In this document: piece by piece, positions 23,339-30,984 of the stretch
Position numbering within the stretch: position 1 is the first letter of the stretch
Layout: every line of letters starts with the position of its first letter
Origin: Robiginitomaculum sp.
GTDB lineage: Bacteria; Pseudomonadota; Alphaproteobacteria; Caulobacterales; Maricaulaceae
DNA: 44,942 bases
Direction of reading: 5' to 3'
Assembly: GCA_026982415.1 (NCBI GenBank)
Contig: JALSHE010000095.1
Coordinates: forward strand, 1 to 44,942
Translations under genes and position numbers: made by a program
Notes under the pieces: generated by a model
Database searches by the model: none
The model's input: the letters and a program-made list of their open reading frames with translations, nothing else
What the model was told of the DNA's origin: nothing

Positions 23339-23956
23339 TTATTTGAATTTTTTGCCTTTATAAATCCGTATTTCATTGCCGCGTTCTAGAGATTTATGGG
23401 TTGTCCATAGCTTGTCTTTGGCTTGGTTTTGTGCTGTTTCGGTTTGTGCTTCCAGCAAAAGTGCCAATTTAATGCGTGTGAGTTTTTTATTGGCGAACTG
23501 AGAGCGCTGTTCGCTGGCGACAACAGTTAAGCCTGTTGGGATATGGATGGCGCGCACGGCGGATTCGGTTTTGTTGACGTGTTGACCGCCGGGGCCAGAT
23601 GCTTTTAGGGTTTGGTATTTTATGTCGCGCTCGTGTAGTTCTGGCACGTCAGCAATATCCGGAGCTTTCGAGACGCCCACATACCAGTTTTTACGTTTGT
23701 GGTTTTTACGAAACGGGCTTTGGCCAATCCAGCGTACTGTACCTATTTGGGTGCGGGAAAATTTTTCGGCACCAGCACCTGTGATTTTTAGGAGTAGGGA
23801 CATTGCCGTATTTTCTGCCTCCGTGTCCCATAAAACCTCTGCTTTCAGGCCAGCCAACTTGGCTTCTTTGCAATAGGCCAGCGCCAATTTGACCACGACC
23901 CATTGGCATTCTTTTGGCCCGCCGCCTGCGCTGATGTTTAAGAATATTTCACTCAT
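23339..23956 (-). CDS. prfH: PrfH, release-factor-like protein paired with RtcB
   Basis: 205 residues. The class I release-factor catalytic motif GPGGQHVNKT is at 121-130, so peptidyl-tRNA hydrolysis should be possible. The protein lacks the codon-recognition domain of RF1/RF2. Its N-terminal GGGPKECQWVV is typical of PrfH. The C-terminus is Lys-rich (RIYKGKKFK). PrfH proteins associated with an RtcB paralogue are reported to act on ribosomes whose 16S decoding centre was cut, releasing the nascent chain so the RNA can be rejoined. The gene overlaps the rtcB-like stop by 4 bases, so it is translationally coupled to it. It is the last gene of the operon. Confidence 0.93.
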   Translation of the reverse strand: MSEIFLNISAGGGPKECQWVVVKLALAYCKEAKLAGLKAEVLWDTEAENTAMSLLLKITGAGAEKFSRTQIGTVRWIGQSPFRKNHKRKNWYVGVSKAPDIADVPELHERDIKYQTLKASGPGGQHVNKTESAVRAIHIPTGLTVVASEQRSQFANKKLTRIKLALLLEAQTETAQNQAKDKLWTTHKSLERGNEIRIYKGKKFK

Positions 23957-25068
23957 CGCCGCCTCGTTTTATAGCTGATCAACGGACGCAGGGTCGCTAT
24001 CACATCGATTAATCCTGCATTTTTCAAATCATCAATAACCACGGCTACATCTTTATAGGCCTCGGGGGCTTCTTCATAGATCAGCGCTTTATCTTCGCAT
24101 ATTACGCGCCCACCGAGCTTGGTTCTGGTCAAGTCAGCCACAGAATAACGGCGCGATAAACGAGCCTTGGTATCACTGCGTTTCCATTTACGCCCCGCCC
24201 CGTGTGCAAGTGAGAATAACGACAAATCCGCATTCTCCAGCCGTGGCCGCACTATATAGCTCAGTGTGCCGCGCGAACCGGGAATAACCACCAGACCTTT
24301 GTCGGACGGCGCTGCGCCTTTACGGTGGAGCCATTTATCTTGGTGTTGGGTAACGCTATTATGGCAAATATCCAATAGGCATATACCGCCAGCGCCCAAT
24401 GCCGTCATAAACCGTTCAGCAATAGTTTTTCGGTTGGCTACGGCCCAAATTACGGCTTGGTCGTGTTTGGTGATGTAGTCTTTAAAGTGTGCGCTGTCAT
24501 GTTTTAGACCCGCGCCGCTATGTTTTCTAATATGGGCTTCCAAAATTGCATGCCCGAGACCGCGCGAACCAGAATGCACCAGAAGTAAAATTTGCTGCTG
24601 CTTTAGGCCACATGCGGAAAACGCGGCTTCATCCGAAACAGTTTCAACACGTTGGAACTCGGCGAAATGATTGCCGCTCCCGATGGTGCCGAGCGCTTTT
24701 GGGCTAAGGGTTTCTGGCAGTCCGTGCTGTGCCAAAACGTCTGCCCCGTCGCCGCCCCACGGGTCTTCAAAACCTTTAAGCTTCTTGACAGACTTATCCA
24801 GCTTGAACTTGGACAGGCGCATATCCGTTTGCCATAAACCCATGCCGCAGCCAATATCATTGCCGACAAGATGCGGGTAGACAATGCCGTCCGATAGGAA
24901 AGCCGCGCCAATAGGGATGCCTTTGCCGGGGTGTAAATCCGGTAGGCCTACCGCCCGCACCATGCCGGGTAGATTAGCGGTGATTTCAAGTTGGCGCACG
25001 GCGTCGCCTTCAATCCAACTTTGGTTTGATGTGATCATTACGGGTTTGATATTAGGTAGAGTGCTCAT
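23953..25068 (-). CDS. rtcB2: RtcB-family RNA ligase paralogue (RtcB2 type, PrfH-associated)
   Basis: 371 residues, shorter than the 408 of E. coli RtcB. All expected catalytic residues are visible: DIGCG with Asp71 and Cys74, GSGNHF with His134, VHSGSRG with His165, CHNS with His236, IPGSRGT, and SLAHGAGRKW with His289, the guanylylated His. RtcB ligases join a 2',3'-cyclic phosphate or 3'-phosphate to a 5'-OH using GTP and Mn2+. No archease or RtcA/RtcR gene is nearby. Pairing with PrfH marks it as the rRNA-repair subtype rather than the tRNA-splicing one. Its start overlaps the upstream gene by 17 bases, and its AGGAGGTG ribosome binding site lies within that gene. Confidence 0.95.
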   Translation of the reverse strand: MSTLPNIKPVMITSNQSWIEGDAVRQLEITANLPGMVRAVGLPDLHPGKGIPIGAAFLSDGIVYPHLVGNDIGCGMGLWQTDMRLSKFKLDKSVKKLKGFEDPWGGDGADVLAQHGLPETLSPKALGTIGSGNHFAEFQRVETVSDEAAFSACGLKQQQILLLVHSGSRGLGHAILEAHIRKHSGAGLKHDSAHFKDYITKHDQAVIWAVANRKTIAERFMTALGAGGICLLDICHNSVTQHQDKWLHRKGAAPSDKGLVVIPGSRGTLSYIVRPRLENADLSLFSLAHGAGRKWKRSDTKARLSRRYSVADLTRTKLGGRVICEDKALIYEEAPEAYKDVAVVIDDLKNAGLIDVIATLRPLISYKTRRR

Positions 25069-25846
25069 ATTTCACCTCCTTAGCAGAGGGAGACAGATTG
25101 GTCAGCCCATGTTTTTTCAAGTCCTTACGCGACAATTGCGCTTTGCGAATGACTATCCAAGGTTTGCGCCAGCGCTCGTGGTCTTGCCATTGGTTGCTCT
25201 CCAATTCAATGAACAATAGCGCCTTGCTGATTTCGCAGCCATGGCTATCTTTTGGCGTTTGGGATAGCTCGAATGCGTACCAAATGCCGGAAAGTTGCAC
25301 ATGCCAGACAAGTGCGGAGGTCTGCACAATAGGCTTGCTGAGACCTTCGCGTTTCCGGGCGGTGCTTTTCCAGCGATTGCGGGCAAATAATACGCCAGAC
25401 TTACGGCACAGATTGCGGGTTAATTTGATGATATTGTCGTGGGGGTCTACATAAAGTTCGACCCAGAAATCTACGATTTTTTGCTCGCCGCGCCAGTTAT
25501 CACTGGCCATGAGGACGCCGTCTTTACCGCACCGTACTTTGCGCAAGACAAAATCATCTAAATGTTCACGCACATGCATTTTCACGGTGCTACCGGTATC
25601 AAGCCGCTGGCAAATCTCACTGAAAACATCGTCCCAGCACCGCCCGATCTGTTTGTGCAAATAACGTTTTAAGGGTGCGAGGTTCTCGTTCAGGTGTTTA
25701 ACATTGCCTGAATGCTCGGTGACCAAACGATGGCCGGTTATGCGATTACGGTCTTCGCATTTGACATAGCGGAGTTTTGATTTGGTCGCCCAGCTTCGCC
25801 CTCTACGAGGTCGCTCGACGATGACTTTAAACATGTCTTCACGCAT
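25052..25846 (-). CDS. Unrecognised basic protein, first gene of the rtcB2-prfH operon
   Basis: 264 residues from the ATG at 25846, chosen because GGAGGTG lies just upstream; longer in-frame starts lack a ribosome binding site. I do not recognise a characterised family. It begins MREDMFKVIVERPRRGRSW and is rich in Arg, Lys and Trp. Dense conserved-looking segments are NENLAPLKRYLHKQIGR (about 75-92), DDVFSEICQRL and HVREHLDDFV. The C-terminus carries LSRKDLKKHGL. I see no membrane segment, signal or nucleotide-binding motif. Its 3' end overlaps rtcB2 by 17 bases, so it is almost certainly expressed with the repair pair and may bind RNA or the ribosome (inference). I recall, without being able to verify it, similar unnamed proteins in Planctomycetes. 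Confidence 0.8.
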   Translation of the reverse strand: MREDMFKVIVERPRRGRSWATKSKLRYVKCEDRNRITGHRLVTEHSGNVKHLNENLAPLKRYLHKQIGRCWDDVFSEICQRLDTGSTVKMHVREHLDDFVLRKVRCGKDGVLMASDNWRGEQKIVDFWVELYVDPHDNIIKLTRNLCRKSGVLFARNRWKSTARKREGLSKPIVQTSALVWHVQLSGIWYAFELSQTPKDSHGCEISKALLFIELESNQWQDHERWRKPWIVIRKAQLSRKDLKKHGLTNLSPSAKEVKYEHST

Positions 25847-25896
25847 AAGCACCTCCGCAAAAAGAGATGTTATGAGAAGATATAAAATTGTATTTA

Positions 25897-25919
25897 GTTG
25901 GTGCTGGCTGCACGCCAAC
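25897..25919 (-). promoter_or_regulatory. Imperfect second hairpin in the leader of the rtcB2-prfH operon
   Basis: GTTGG pairs with CCAAC and an inner TGC with GCA, around the loop TGGCT and with a 2-base bulge. It lies between the leader ORF and the first structural gene, 50 bases before the start. Confidence 0.35.
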
Positions 25920-25929
25920 AATAATGGTT

Positions 25930-25947
25930 AGGCCGTTTATACGGCCT
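25930..25947 (-). promoter_or_regulatory. Hairpin holding the leader-ORF stop codon
   Basis: AGGCCGT (25930-25936) pairs perfectly with ACGGCCT (25941-25947), leaving a 4-base loop that contains the first bases of the leader ORF stop region (TAA is at 25937-25939). Translation of the leader would keep this stem open. There is no U tract, so translational control is more likely than transcription termination. Confidence 0.5.
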
Positions 25948-26026
25948 GCAATGGAAGTGCCCATGGTAAAATATCCTGATAGGTAAAGGAAGAAAGTGAT
26001 GTGATATTGGTGATGTAAGTTCGCAT
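25937..26026 (-). CDS. 29-residue leader ORF upstream of the rtcB2-prfH operon
   Basis: The ATG at 26026 is preceded by AGAGGAGGATAAT, one of the strongest ribosome binding sites in the window. The peptide begins MRTYITNITSL and ends LPLQAV. It contains no stretch of one amino acid, but it is Thr/Ser/Ile-rich. It ends inside a perfect hairpin, 90 bases before the first structural gene. Size, signal and position suggest a regulatory leader peptide; it is too short for its function to be judged further. Confidence 0.5.
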   Translation of the reverse strand: MRTYITNITSLSSFTYQDILPWALPLQAV

Positions 26027-26067
26027 ATTATCCTCCTCTAGTTTCAGGTTGAGCGTTTAGGGTGCGG

Positions 26068-26096
26068 TAGTTAGGCGCATGGTCATGTGTTTGCAA
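26068..26096 (-). promoter_or_regulatory. Candidate promoter for the rtcB2-prfH operon
   Basis: On the minus strand TTGCAA (26096-26091) and TAACTA (26073-26068) are 17 bases apart, about 45 bases before the leader ORF. Both boxes are weak matches. It is downstream of the probable terminator of the transglycosylase gene. Confidence 0.3.
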
Positions 26097-26138
26097 GTAA
26101 AAAGCGGTAAAAATGCAACAATTAGCCAGAATGGTGTT

Positions 26139-26156
26139 AAAAAGGCAACAGCCTTA
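26139..26156 (-). terminator. Intrinsic terminator of the lytic transglycosylase gene
   Basis: On the minus strand AAGGC-TGTT-GCCTT is followed by a run of T. The stem overlaps the stop codon of the gene at 26154. The stem is only 5 bp, so it is probably a weak terminator. Confidence 0.5.
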
Positions 26157-27458
26157 ACGCCGTGTCATGATTTTTTTGAGCAGTGCTTGATTGACATAGC
26201 CGTCTGCGGGGACGGCATTCGCCCGTTGCCAGGCGCGGATGGCGCGTCTTGAATTGGGGCCGATCATGCCGTCGACACCGCCTGTGCTATAACCTTGATC
26301 CGTCAAGGCTTGTTGCAATTGTTTTTTCTGTGTCAGGGACAGGGGTTTGTCTGCGCGCGGCCAATCGCGTTTGATCGCAGATTTGCCTTGCAAAGTGTCG
26401 GCCAGCACATTGATACCCAAGGCGTAGGACGTCGAGTTGTTGTATTTCTTGATAACGTCAAAATTCTTGAATGTAAAAAACACCGGGCCATTTGCACCTG
26501 CGGGGATGAGGAGTTTTGCTTCTAAAAACAGCGCGTCATTTGACCAATTTTGTCCGTTCATATCCCGAATACCCATGGCAGACCAGCGCGAAATCGTGCG
26601 CTTGCTACCATTGGCTAAGCCGTAATCAAAGCCCTTTGGTAATATGACTTCGGTGGTGACTGGCTCCGTAGATCGCCAGCCAAAGCGTTTGAGATAATAG
26701 GCGGTGGAGGCGAGGGCATCACCCGTATTAGCCCACAAATCTTTGTTGCCATCATTGTCATAATCAACGGCATAATCACGAAATGTAGTCGGGATAAATT
26801 GGGTCATGCCCATGGCGCCGGCCCATGATCCGATGAGTTGTTCTTGGCGCACGTCGCCCGCTGCCAGAATATCTAAAATACCGAATAATTGTTGTTCGCC
26901 GAATTTGGACCGCCGCCCCTCAAAGGCGAGAGTGGACAGGCTGTTGACCATATTGTCAGTGCCTTGAATTTTACCGTAAGCCGATTCCAGCCCCCAAATG
27001 GCAGTGAGAATAGTGCGGTCTACCCCGTAGCGGTTTTCTAAATCCGTGAACAATGGGGCGTGCTTGGCTAGTTTGGCGCGACCGCCGTTTTGGCGGGCGT
27101 CCGACATCACCCCGTCAACATAGACCCAAATGGCACGGGTAAATTCCGGCTGGGTTTGATCCTTTAGAATGGCCTTGGGGTTAATTTTGGCTTGACCAAT
27201 TGTGGCGCGCAGTAAATTGCTGTCATAGCCTTTGGCTAAGGCACGGCTGATGAAATCCCGTTTCCAGGCCGTAAAGCGCTCGGCCTGAGAGCGCTCGACC
27301 TGACTGGCATCAGGCTTTATTTGTGCGGGTTTGGTAGGCACTGTTTTAACGGCTATAGGCTTTAAGCGCGGCACAGGTTGCGAGGTCGCTGGTACTGATG
27401 CACAGGCCGCTAGGGGCGTTAAAAGGGCAAGGGAGAGGATTGTTATATATTTGATCAT
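26154..27458 (-). CDS. Lytic murein transglycosylase (MltB family) with peptidoglycan-binding domain
   Basis: 434 residues. A signal peptide with lipobox LAAC (Cys19) makes it a lipoprotein. A Pro-rich linker is followed by the SLT_2 catalytic domain (about 60-350) with the catalytic Glu158 in IWGLESAYGKIQG. The substrate motif SWAGAMGMTQFIPTTFRDYAVD and DYDNDGNKDLW also fit MltB. A PG_binding_1 domain (about 370-430) with GGVDGMIGPNSRRAIRAWQ closes the protein. It cleaves the MurNAc-GlcNAc bond to form 1,6-anhydroMurNAc in the periplasm. Confidence 0.95.
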   Translation of the reverse strand: MIKYITILSLALLTPLAACASVPATSQPVPRLKPIAVKTVPTKPAQIKPDASQVERSQAERFTAWKRDFISRALAKGYDSNLLRATIGQAKINPKAILKDQTQPEFTRAIWVYVDGVMSDARQNGGRAKLAKHAPLFTDLENRYGVDRTILTAIWGLESAYGKIQGTDNMVNSLSTLAFEGRRSKFGEQQLFGILDILAAGDVRQEQLIGSWAGAMGMTQFIPTTFRDYAVDYDNDGNKDLWANTGDALASTAYYLKRFGWRSTEPVTTEVILPKGFDYGLANGSKRTISRWSAMGIRDMNGQNWSNDALFLEAKLLIPAGANGPVFFTFKNFDVIKKYNNSTSYALGINVLADTLQGKSAIKRDWPRADKPLSLTQKKQLQQALTDQGYSTGGVDGMIGPNSRRAIRAWQRANAVPADGYVNQALLKKIMTRR

Positions 27459-27638
27459 ATGGCTAAGCTATCAACCCAATACCGATTTGACCAGAAAGTT
27501 TACGAGTTTTACTGTAAAAACATCCATAATACCCGCTTGACTCTGCCAAACGCCGCCACTAGGTTCCGCCCTCAAATTCAAATGGGCTTATGTGCATTCT
27601 AATGCCCGCGTAAATAAGTATATACATAGGTAAAGATC

Positions 27639-27764
27639 ATGAAAGTCCGTTCATCACTGAAGTCCCTGAAAAACCGTCACCGCGATTGTAAAATTGTGCG
27701 CCGTAAAGGTCGTCTTTACGTCATCAACAAAACCAATCCACGCTTCAAGGCGCGCCAAGGTTAA
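27639..27764 (+). CDS. rpmJ: 50S ribosomal protein L36, zinc-free form
   Basis: 41 residues, starting [14 protein letters not shown] and ending NPRFKARQG, which identifies L36. Only one Cys (residue 17) is left of the four zinc ligands, so this is the C-minus (type B) form, which needs no zinc and is usual in alphaproteobacteria. AGGTAAAG precedes the ATG. It is transcribed alone, divergent from the transglycosylase gene. Confidence 0.95.
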   Translation: MKVRSSLKSLKNRHRDCKIVRRKGRLYVINKTNPRFKARQG

Positions 27765-27862
27765 CTCTGGCTGGCACGGGCTAATTCAGCTCCACCTGAC
27801 AATCTGTTCATATATGCATCTCCACCCTTGCAGTTTCCTGCGCGTAGGGTAAATTTGTGTCC

Positions 27863-28522
27863 ATGAAACGCTTATTTCTCATTATTATATTTATGGTTTT
27901 TGGTGCGGGCTTTGCCTATGCCCAAGAGGCAGACTTGCCACCACCTGCGCCTGCGCCCAAAGAAAAACTTAAAACAGACGAGACTGCCCCCGAAGCTCCA
28001 AAGGGCGGCAAAGACCTGACTGTGCGCTCTGAACAAGATCGTGCGGTAATGCTAAAAGACCTGTTCGCCACATTAAAAGCCGCACCCGATGAGGAAGAAG
28101 CCAAATTGGTCGCCGAAGAAGTTTGGGCGGTGTTTCTACAATCCGGTAGTGCGTCCGTGGATTTTCTCTTGCACCGGGGCATAGCCGCACAAAACCGAGG
28201 CGACAACAAATTAGCCCGGCGCATGTATGACCATGTGCTTAGGCTGCAACCAAATTATGCAGAAGGCTGGTCACGTTCAGGTCGCTTGGCTGCCGACGAA
28301 AAAGATTTGAGCCGCGCCGTCTCCGACACGACGCAGGCGCTTATTTTGGAACCGCGTCATTTCTATGCCCTATGGACGCTGGGCAATATTCTGGAAACCC
28401 TGGAACGCCCCGATGATGCGTTTGAGGTCTATGAAGAAGCTAACAAAATTTACCCGCAGCATAAGCAGATAAAAGAACGGGTTGATCGGCTCAAGGAAAG
28501 CGCCAAGGGTAAGGCTTTATAA
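27863..28522 (+). CDS. Exported tetratricopeptide-repeat protein
   Basis: 219 residues from ATG 27863; a GTG at 27857 in frame is less likely. A signal peptide (MKRLFLIIIFMVFGAGFAYAQ) is followed by an acidic Pro-rich segment (about 20-60). About four TPR-like helix pairs then span 65-215, including AAQNRGDNKLARRMYDHVLRLQPNYAEGW and ILEPRHFYALWTLGNILETL. It is probably a periplasmic scaffold; the partner is unknown. The gene ends just before a palindromic element. Confidence 0.85.
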   Translation: MKRLFLIIIFMVFGAGFAYAQEADLPPPAPAPKEKLKTDETAPEAPKGGKDLTVRSEQDRAVMLKDLFATLKAAPDEEEAKLVAEEVWAVFLQSGSASVDFLLHRGIAAQNRGDNKLARRMYDHVLRLQPNYAEGWSRSGRLAADEKDLSRAVSDTTQALILEPRHFYALWTLGNILETLERPDDAFEVYEEANKIYPQHKQIKERVDRLKESAKGKAL

Positions 28523-28528
28523 ATAAAT

Positions 28529-28634
28529 ACCGCTCATACCCAGCTATGACTGGGTATCCAGCGTATAAAGAGCGAGCAAAGCTCGCACATATCTGATAAA
28601 AAACTGGTTCCCCGTTGTCACGGGGATGAGCGGT
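28529..28634. repeat. Palindromic element with three internal hairpins
   Basis: The 106-base element has perfect 9-bp ends, ACCGCTCAT and ATGAGCGGT. Inside are three perfect stems: TACCCAG/CTGGGTA (28537-28556), GCGAGC/GCTCGC (28572-28586) and TCCCCG/CGGGGA (28609-28626). It fills the space between two convergent genes, and its right end touches the stop codon of the GIY-YIG gene. It probably serves as a shared terminator. Its form suggests a small mobile palindromic element. Confidence 0.7.
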
Positions 28635-28897
28635 TATTCAGTGGAAAGAGATGCACCCTCAATCAAAACCATTTTCTCCGCCCGGCTTAACCGCTTAATC
28701 ACATATTCGCGCTTGGAGGCGGCACTTCTATCTGCGGCGGTCTCCATGTAAACCAATGCCACTGGCCTCCGGCTTTTGGTGTATTTCGCCCCCAATCCCG
28801 CATTATGGGCTTGTAAGCGTTTGTCCAAACTGTTGGTGATACCCGTATATAAAGTGTCGTCTGCGCACCGGACAATATAGACGCACCATTTATTCAT
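28634..28897 (-). CDS. GIY-YIG nuclease family protein (UPF0213-like)
   Basis: 87 residues, essentially one GIY-YIG domain: the first strand is WCVYIVRCADDTLYTGITN, then the Arg-containing helix DKRLQAHNAGLGAKYTKSRRPV, and the catalytic Glu region in SKREYVIKRLSRAEK. Stand-alone proteins of this family (YhbQ/URI-like) are small DNA nucleases of uncertain role. It overlaps the dipeptidase gene by 8 bases, so the two are co-translated. Confidence 0.93.
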   Translation of the reverse strand: MNKWCVYIVRCADDTLYTGITNSLDKRLQAHNAGLGAKYTKSRRPVALVYMETAADRSAASKREYVIKRLSRAEKMVLIEGASLSTE

Positions 28898-30071
28898 CAG
28901 GTAAGTGCTTCAGAAAGTAATTGATCTGGTTTTCGCCCATAACTTTGCGGATGTCGGCTGCGCTCATGCCTTGGCGCAACAGAGCGTCCGTTAGAACCGC
29001 AAGTTCTGATGTGTCGAAAGCTGTCTTAACCGCACCGTCGAAATCTGAACCAAGGGCAATATTGTCTACGCCGAATTTATTGGCGCCGTGGATCAGCATT
29101 TTTGCAACCCCGTCCGGTGTGGTGTCGCAGACGGCCATTTCCCAATAGCCAACCCCGATCAGCCCGCCGCGCTGGGTTATTTTTTGCATCAAGCGGTCGG
29201 GGATATTGCGCTTGGGGTGGTTACAAGCGCTGAGAATGCCCGTGTGGGACACCACCATGGGAGCGTCCGTAATGGCTAATACATCTTCGACGGTTTTAAT
29301 AGACGAATGGGCAATATCGAGCATCATGTTCTTATCGACGATTTTGCGCACTACGTCTTTGCCGAACGGTGTCAGGCCAGATTTTGTTACACCATGCAGG
29401 GAGCCGCCGAGTTTGTTGTCAAAGAAATGCTGTAAGCCGATCATGCGAAAACCCGCATCATAGAGCTTATCAAGGTTTTCCAGATCGCCCTCAAGCGGGT
29501 GTGCGCCCTCGGTGGCCAATATCCCAACTAAAATGTCCTGGTTCAGTGTGCGGAGTTTCAAGGCATCACGCAGGTCGGATTTCGTCCGGGCAATGACAAA
29601 ATTCCCGTCCGATTTCCTCTCGACTTTATGCAAGCGTTCCGACTGATACATGGCGCGTTCGAAAATAGATCCCCATGTGCGCGGCGGCCAAGCTTGAGCC
29701 ATCATAAGCAATGGGAGACGGTCGTTTTCCATTTTATTAGCGGTCTCGTTCATGCCGCCGGGCACAAAAGTTACCGTGGCAAAAACCTGCACGGCGACCC
29801 CGCCGTCGCGAAATCTGGGCATATCGGTTTGGCCGCGCGATTGTCGCTTGGCTGGGTTGCGTTTCCAAAGCAAGGTATCCGCATGCAAGTCTGCCACTCT
29901 AAGGCTTGCATGTAATTTTTTGGCTTTATCCGATATTTTATAGGGCGAATGCACGAGCACAACATTGGCTTCTCTATCGACTTTTTCCGGTAGGATTTTG
30001 AAGAAGAAAACGCCGGCACCGATGAGCGCAAGCACCAAGAACCAACGTAATGTTTTCAGAAATTTTCTCAT
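28890..30071 (-). CDS. Membrane dipeptidase, peptidase family M19
   Basis: 393 residues. One N-terminal membrane segment (about 8-28) anchors it, with the catalytic barrel outside. Metal ligands are visible in VADLHADTLLW (HxD), MVVSHTGILSACNHPKRNIPD (two His) and IALGSDFDGAV near 343-353. Family members hydrolyse dipeptides, including L,D forms, with a binuclear zinc site. Its 3' end overlaps the GIY-YIG gene. Nothing in the neighbourhood suggests a specific substrate. Confidence 0.93.
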   Translation of the reverse strand: MRKFLKTLRWFLVLALIGAGVFFFKILPEKVDREANVVLVHSPYKISDKAKKLHASLRVADLHADTLLWKRNPAKRQSRGQTDMPRFRDGGVAVQVFATVTFVPGGMNETANKMENDRLPLLMMAQAWPPRTWGSIFERAMYQSERLHKVERKSDGNFVIARTKSDLRDALKLRTLNQDILVGILATEGAHPLEGDLENLDKLYDAGFRMIGLQHFFDNKLGGSLHGVTKSGLTPFGKDVVRKIVDKNMMLDIAHSSIKTVEDVLAITDAPMVVSHTGILSACNHPKRNIPDRLMQKITQRGGLIGVGYWEMAVCDTTPDGVAKMLIHGANKFGVDNIALGSDFDGAVKTAFDTSELAVLTDALLRQGMSAADIRKVMGENQINYFLKHLPDE

Positions 30072-30207
30072 TTTAAGTCCTTATGTCTATTCGAATTTTT
30101 GACTATAGATGTATTTTCATCCACAACAATATTTTATTGTGCCTGCCCATAAGGCTTGCACTTAATCGCCCGGCTTCATAAGTTGGAAAAAACTTTTGGA
30201 GACCAAC

Positions 30208-30471
30208 ATGATTACTGATGAACAACGCGCCGAGTCTATGGGCGACGCAACTCGCGAAAAGCTGAAACAATATATTGCCCGTATAGAGCGCTTGGAAGCC
30301 GAGAAAACCGAATTGGCGGCGGACATCCGCGAAGTTTACGCCGAGTCTAAGACATTTGGTTTTGATACAAAAATTTTGCGCAAAACCATTGCGCTTAGAA
30401 AAATCGAAGCCCATGAGCGCGCCGAGCAAGAAGCCCTGCTTGAGCTTTATATGGATGCGATTGGCGACTAG
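30208..30471 (+). CDS. gapR: Nucleoid-associated protein GapR (DUF2312)
   Basis: 87 residues from ATG 30208, with TTGGAG as ribosome binding site; the upstream TTG at 30196 lies within that site and is unlikely. The sequence MITDEQRAESMGDATREKL, with KQYIARIERLEAEKTELAADIREVY and GFDTKILRKTIALRK, is diagnostic for the DUF2312/GapR family, nearly all helical. GapR of Caulobacter binds overtwisted AT-rich DNA ahead of polymerases and forks and assists topoisomerases. It is probably in one transcript with the unknown gene 30 bases downstream. Confidence 0.95.
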   Translation: MITDEQRAESMGDATREKLKQYIARIERLEAEKTELAADIREVYAESKTFGFDTKILRKTIALRKIEAHERAEQEALLELYMDAIGD

Positions 30472-30501
30472 TATTTTTTGGGGTGGCCGTAGGCGTATTT
30501 A

Positions 30502-30984
30502 ATGGACGAGAGCGAAAAACAAAAACGCAAAGACCAAAAGGCGCGCATTCGCCGCGCCCGGGGCGCCCAACGCAAGCTCAAAAAAGCCAGAACCGAACTG
30601 GAAGCCCTCGGCGAAATCACCGACTGGGAGGACGAATTTATCGCTTCGGTCGATGAACGCCTGGAGAAATACAACAGCGCTTTCGCCGACCCGTCTTTGG
30701 GCGGTTTCGCCCAAGCCCTGTCCAACCGCCAACAACAAGTCCTCGCCCAAATGCGCCGTAAAATAAAAGACAAGAAAAAATCGGCAATTATGGACGACAG
30801 TGATGATGAGCCGGCCAAGCCTAAATGGCGTTCAAGTTTTAAGCAAAAACACAAATCCAGCTTCAAGTCTCGCGTGCGTAATATAGAAGATGAAATGTTT
30901 GGTGAGCAAGAAGCGGAACAGCCAACACCGCCGCCCAAACCCAAAAAGCCGTTTTTAAAAATTATTGACGGCGGGAAGAACTAA
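30502..30984 (+). CDS. Unrecognised highly charged protein downstream of gapR
   Basis: 160 residues; I do not recognise the family. The first ~35 residues are a Lys/Arg-rich helix (KQKRKDQKARIRRARGAQRK). A segment about 36-95 contains TDWEDEFIASVDERLEKY and ALSNRQQQVLAQMRRK. A basic Ser/Lys stretch then follows, and the tail is acidic/Pro-rich, ending FLKIIDGGKN. There is no signal or membrane segment. Charge pattern and place next to gapR fit a nucleic-acid-associated protein, but this is only inference. Its last 4 bases overlap the convergent panC. Confidence 0.7.
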   Translation: MDESEKQKRKDQKARIRRARGAQRKLKKARTELEALGEITDWEDEFIASVDERLEKYNSAFADPSLGGFAQALSNRQQQVLAQMRRKIKDKKKSAIMDDSDDEPAKPKWRSSFKQKHKSSFKSRVRNIEDEMFGEQEAEQPTPPPKPKKPFLKIIDGGKN

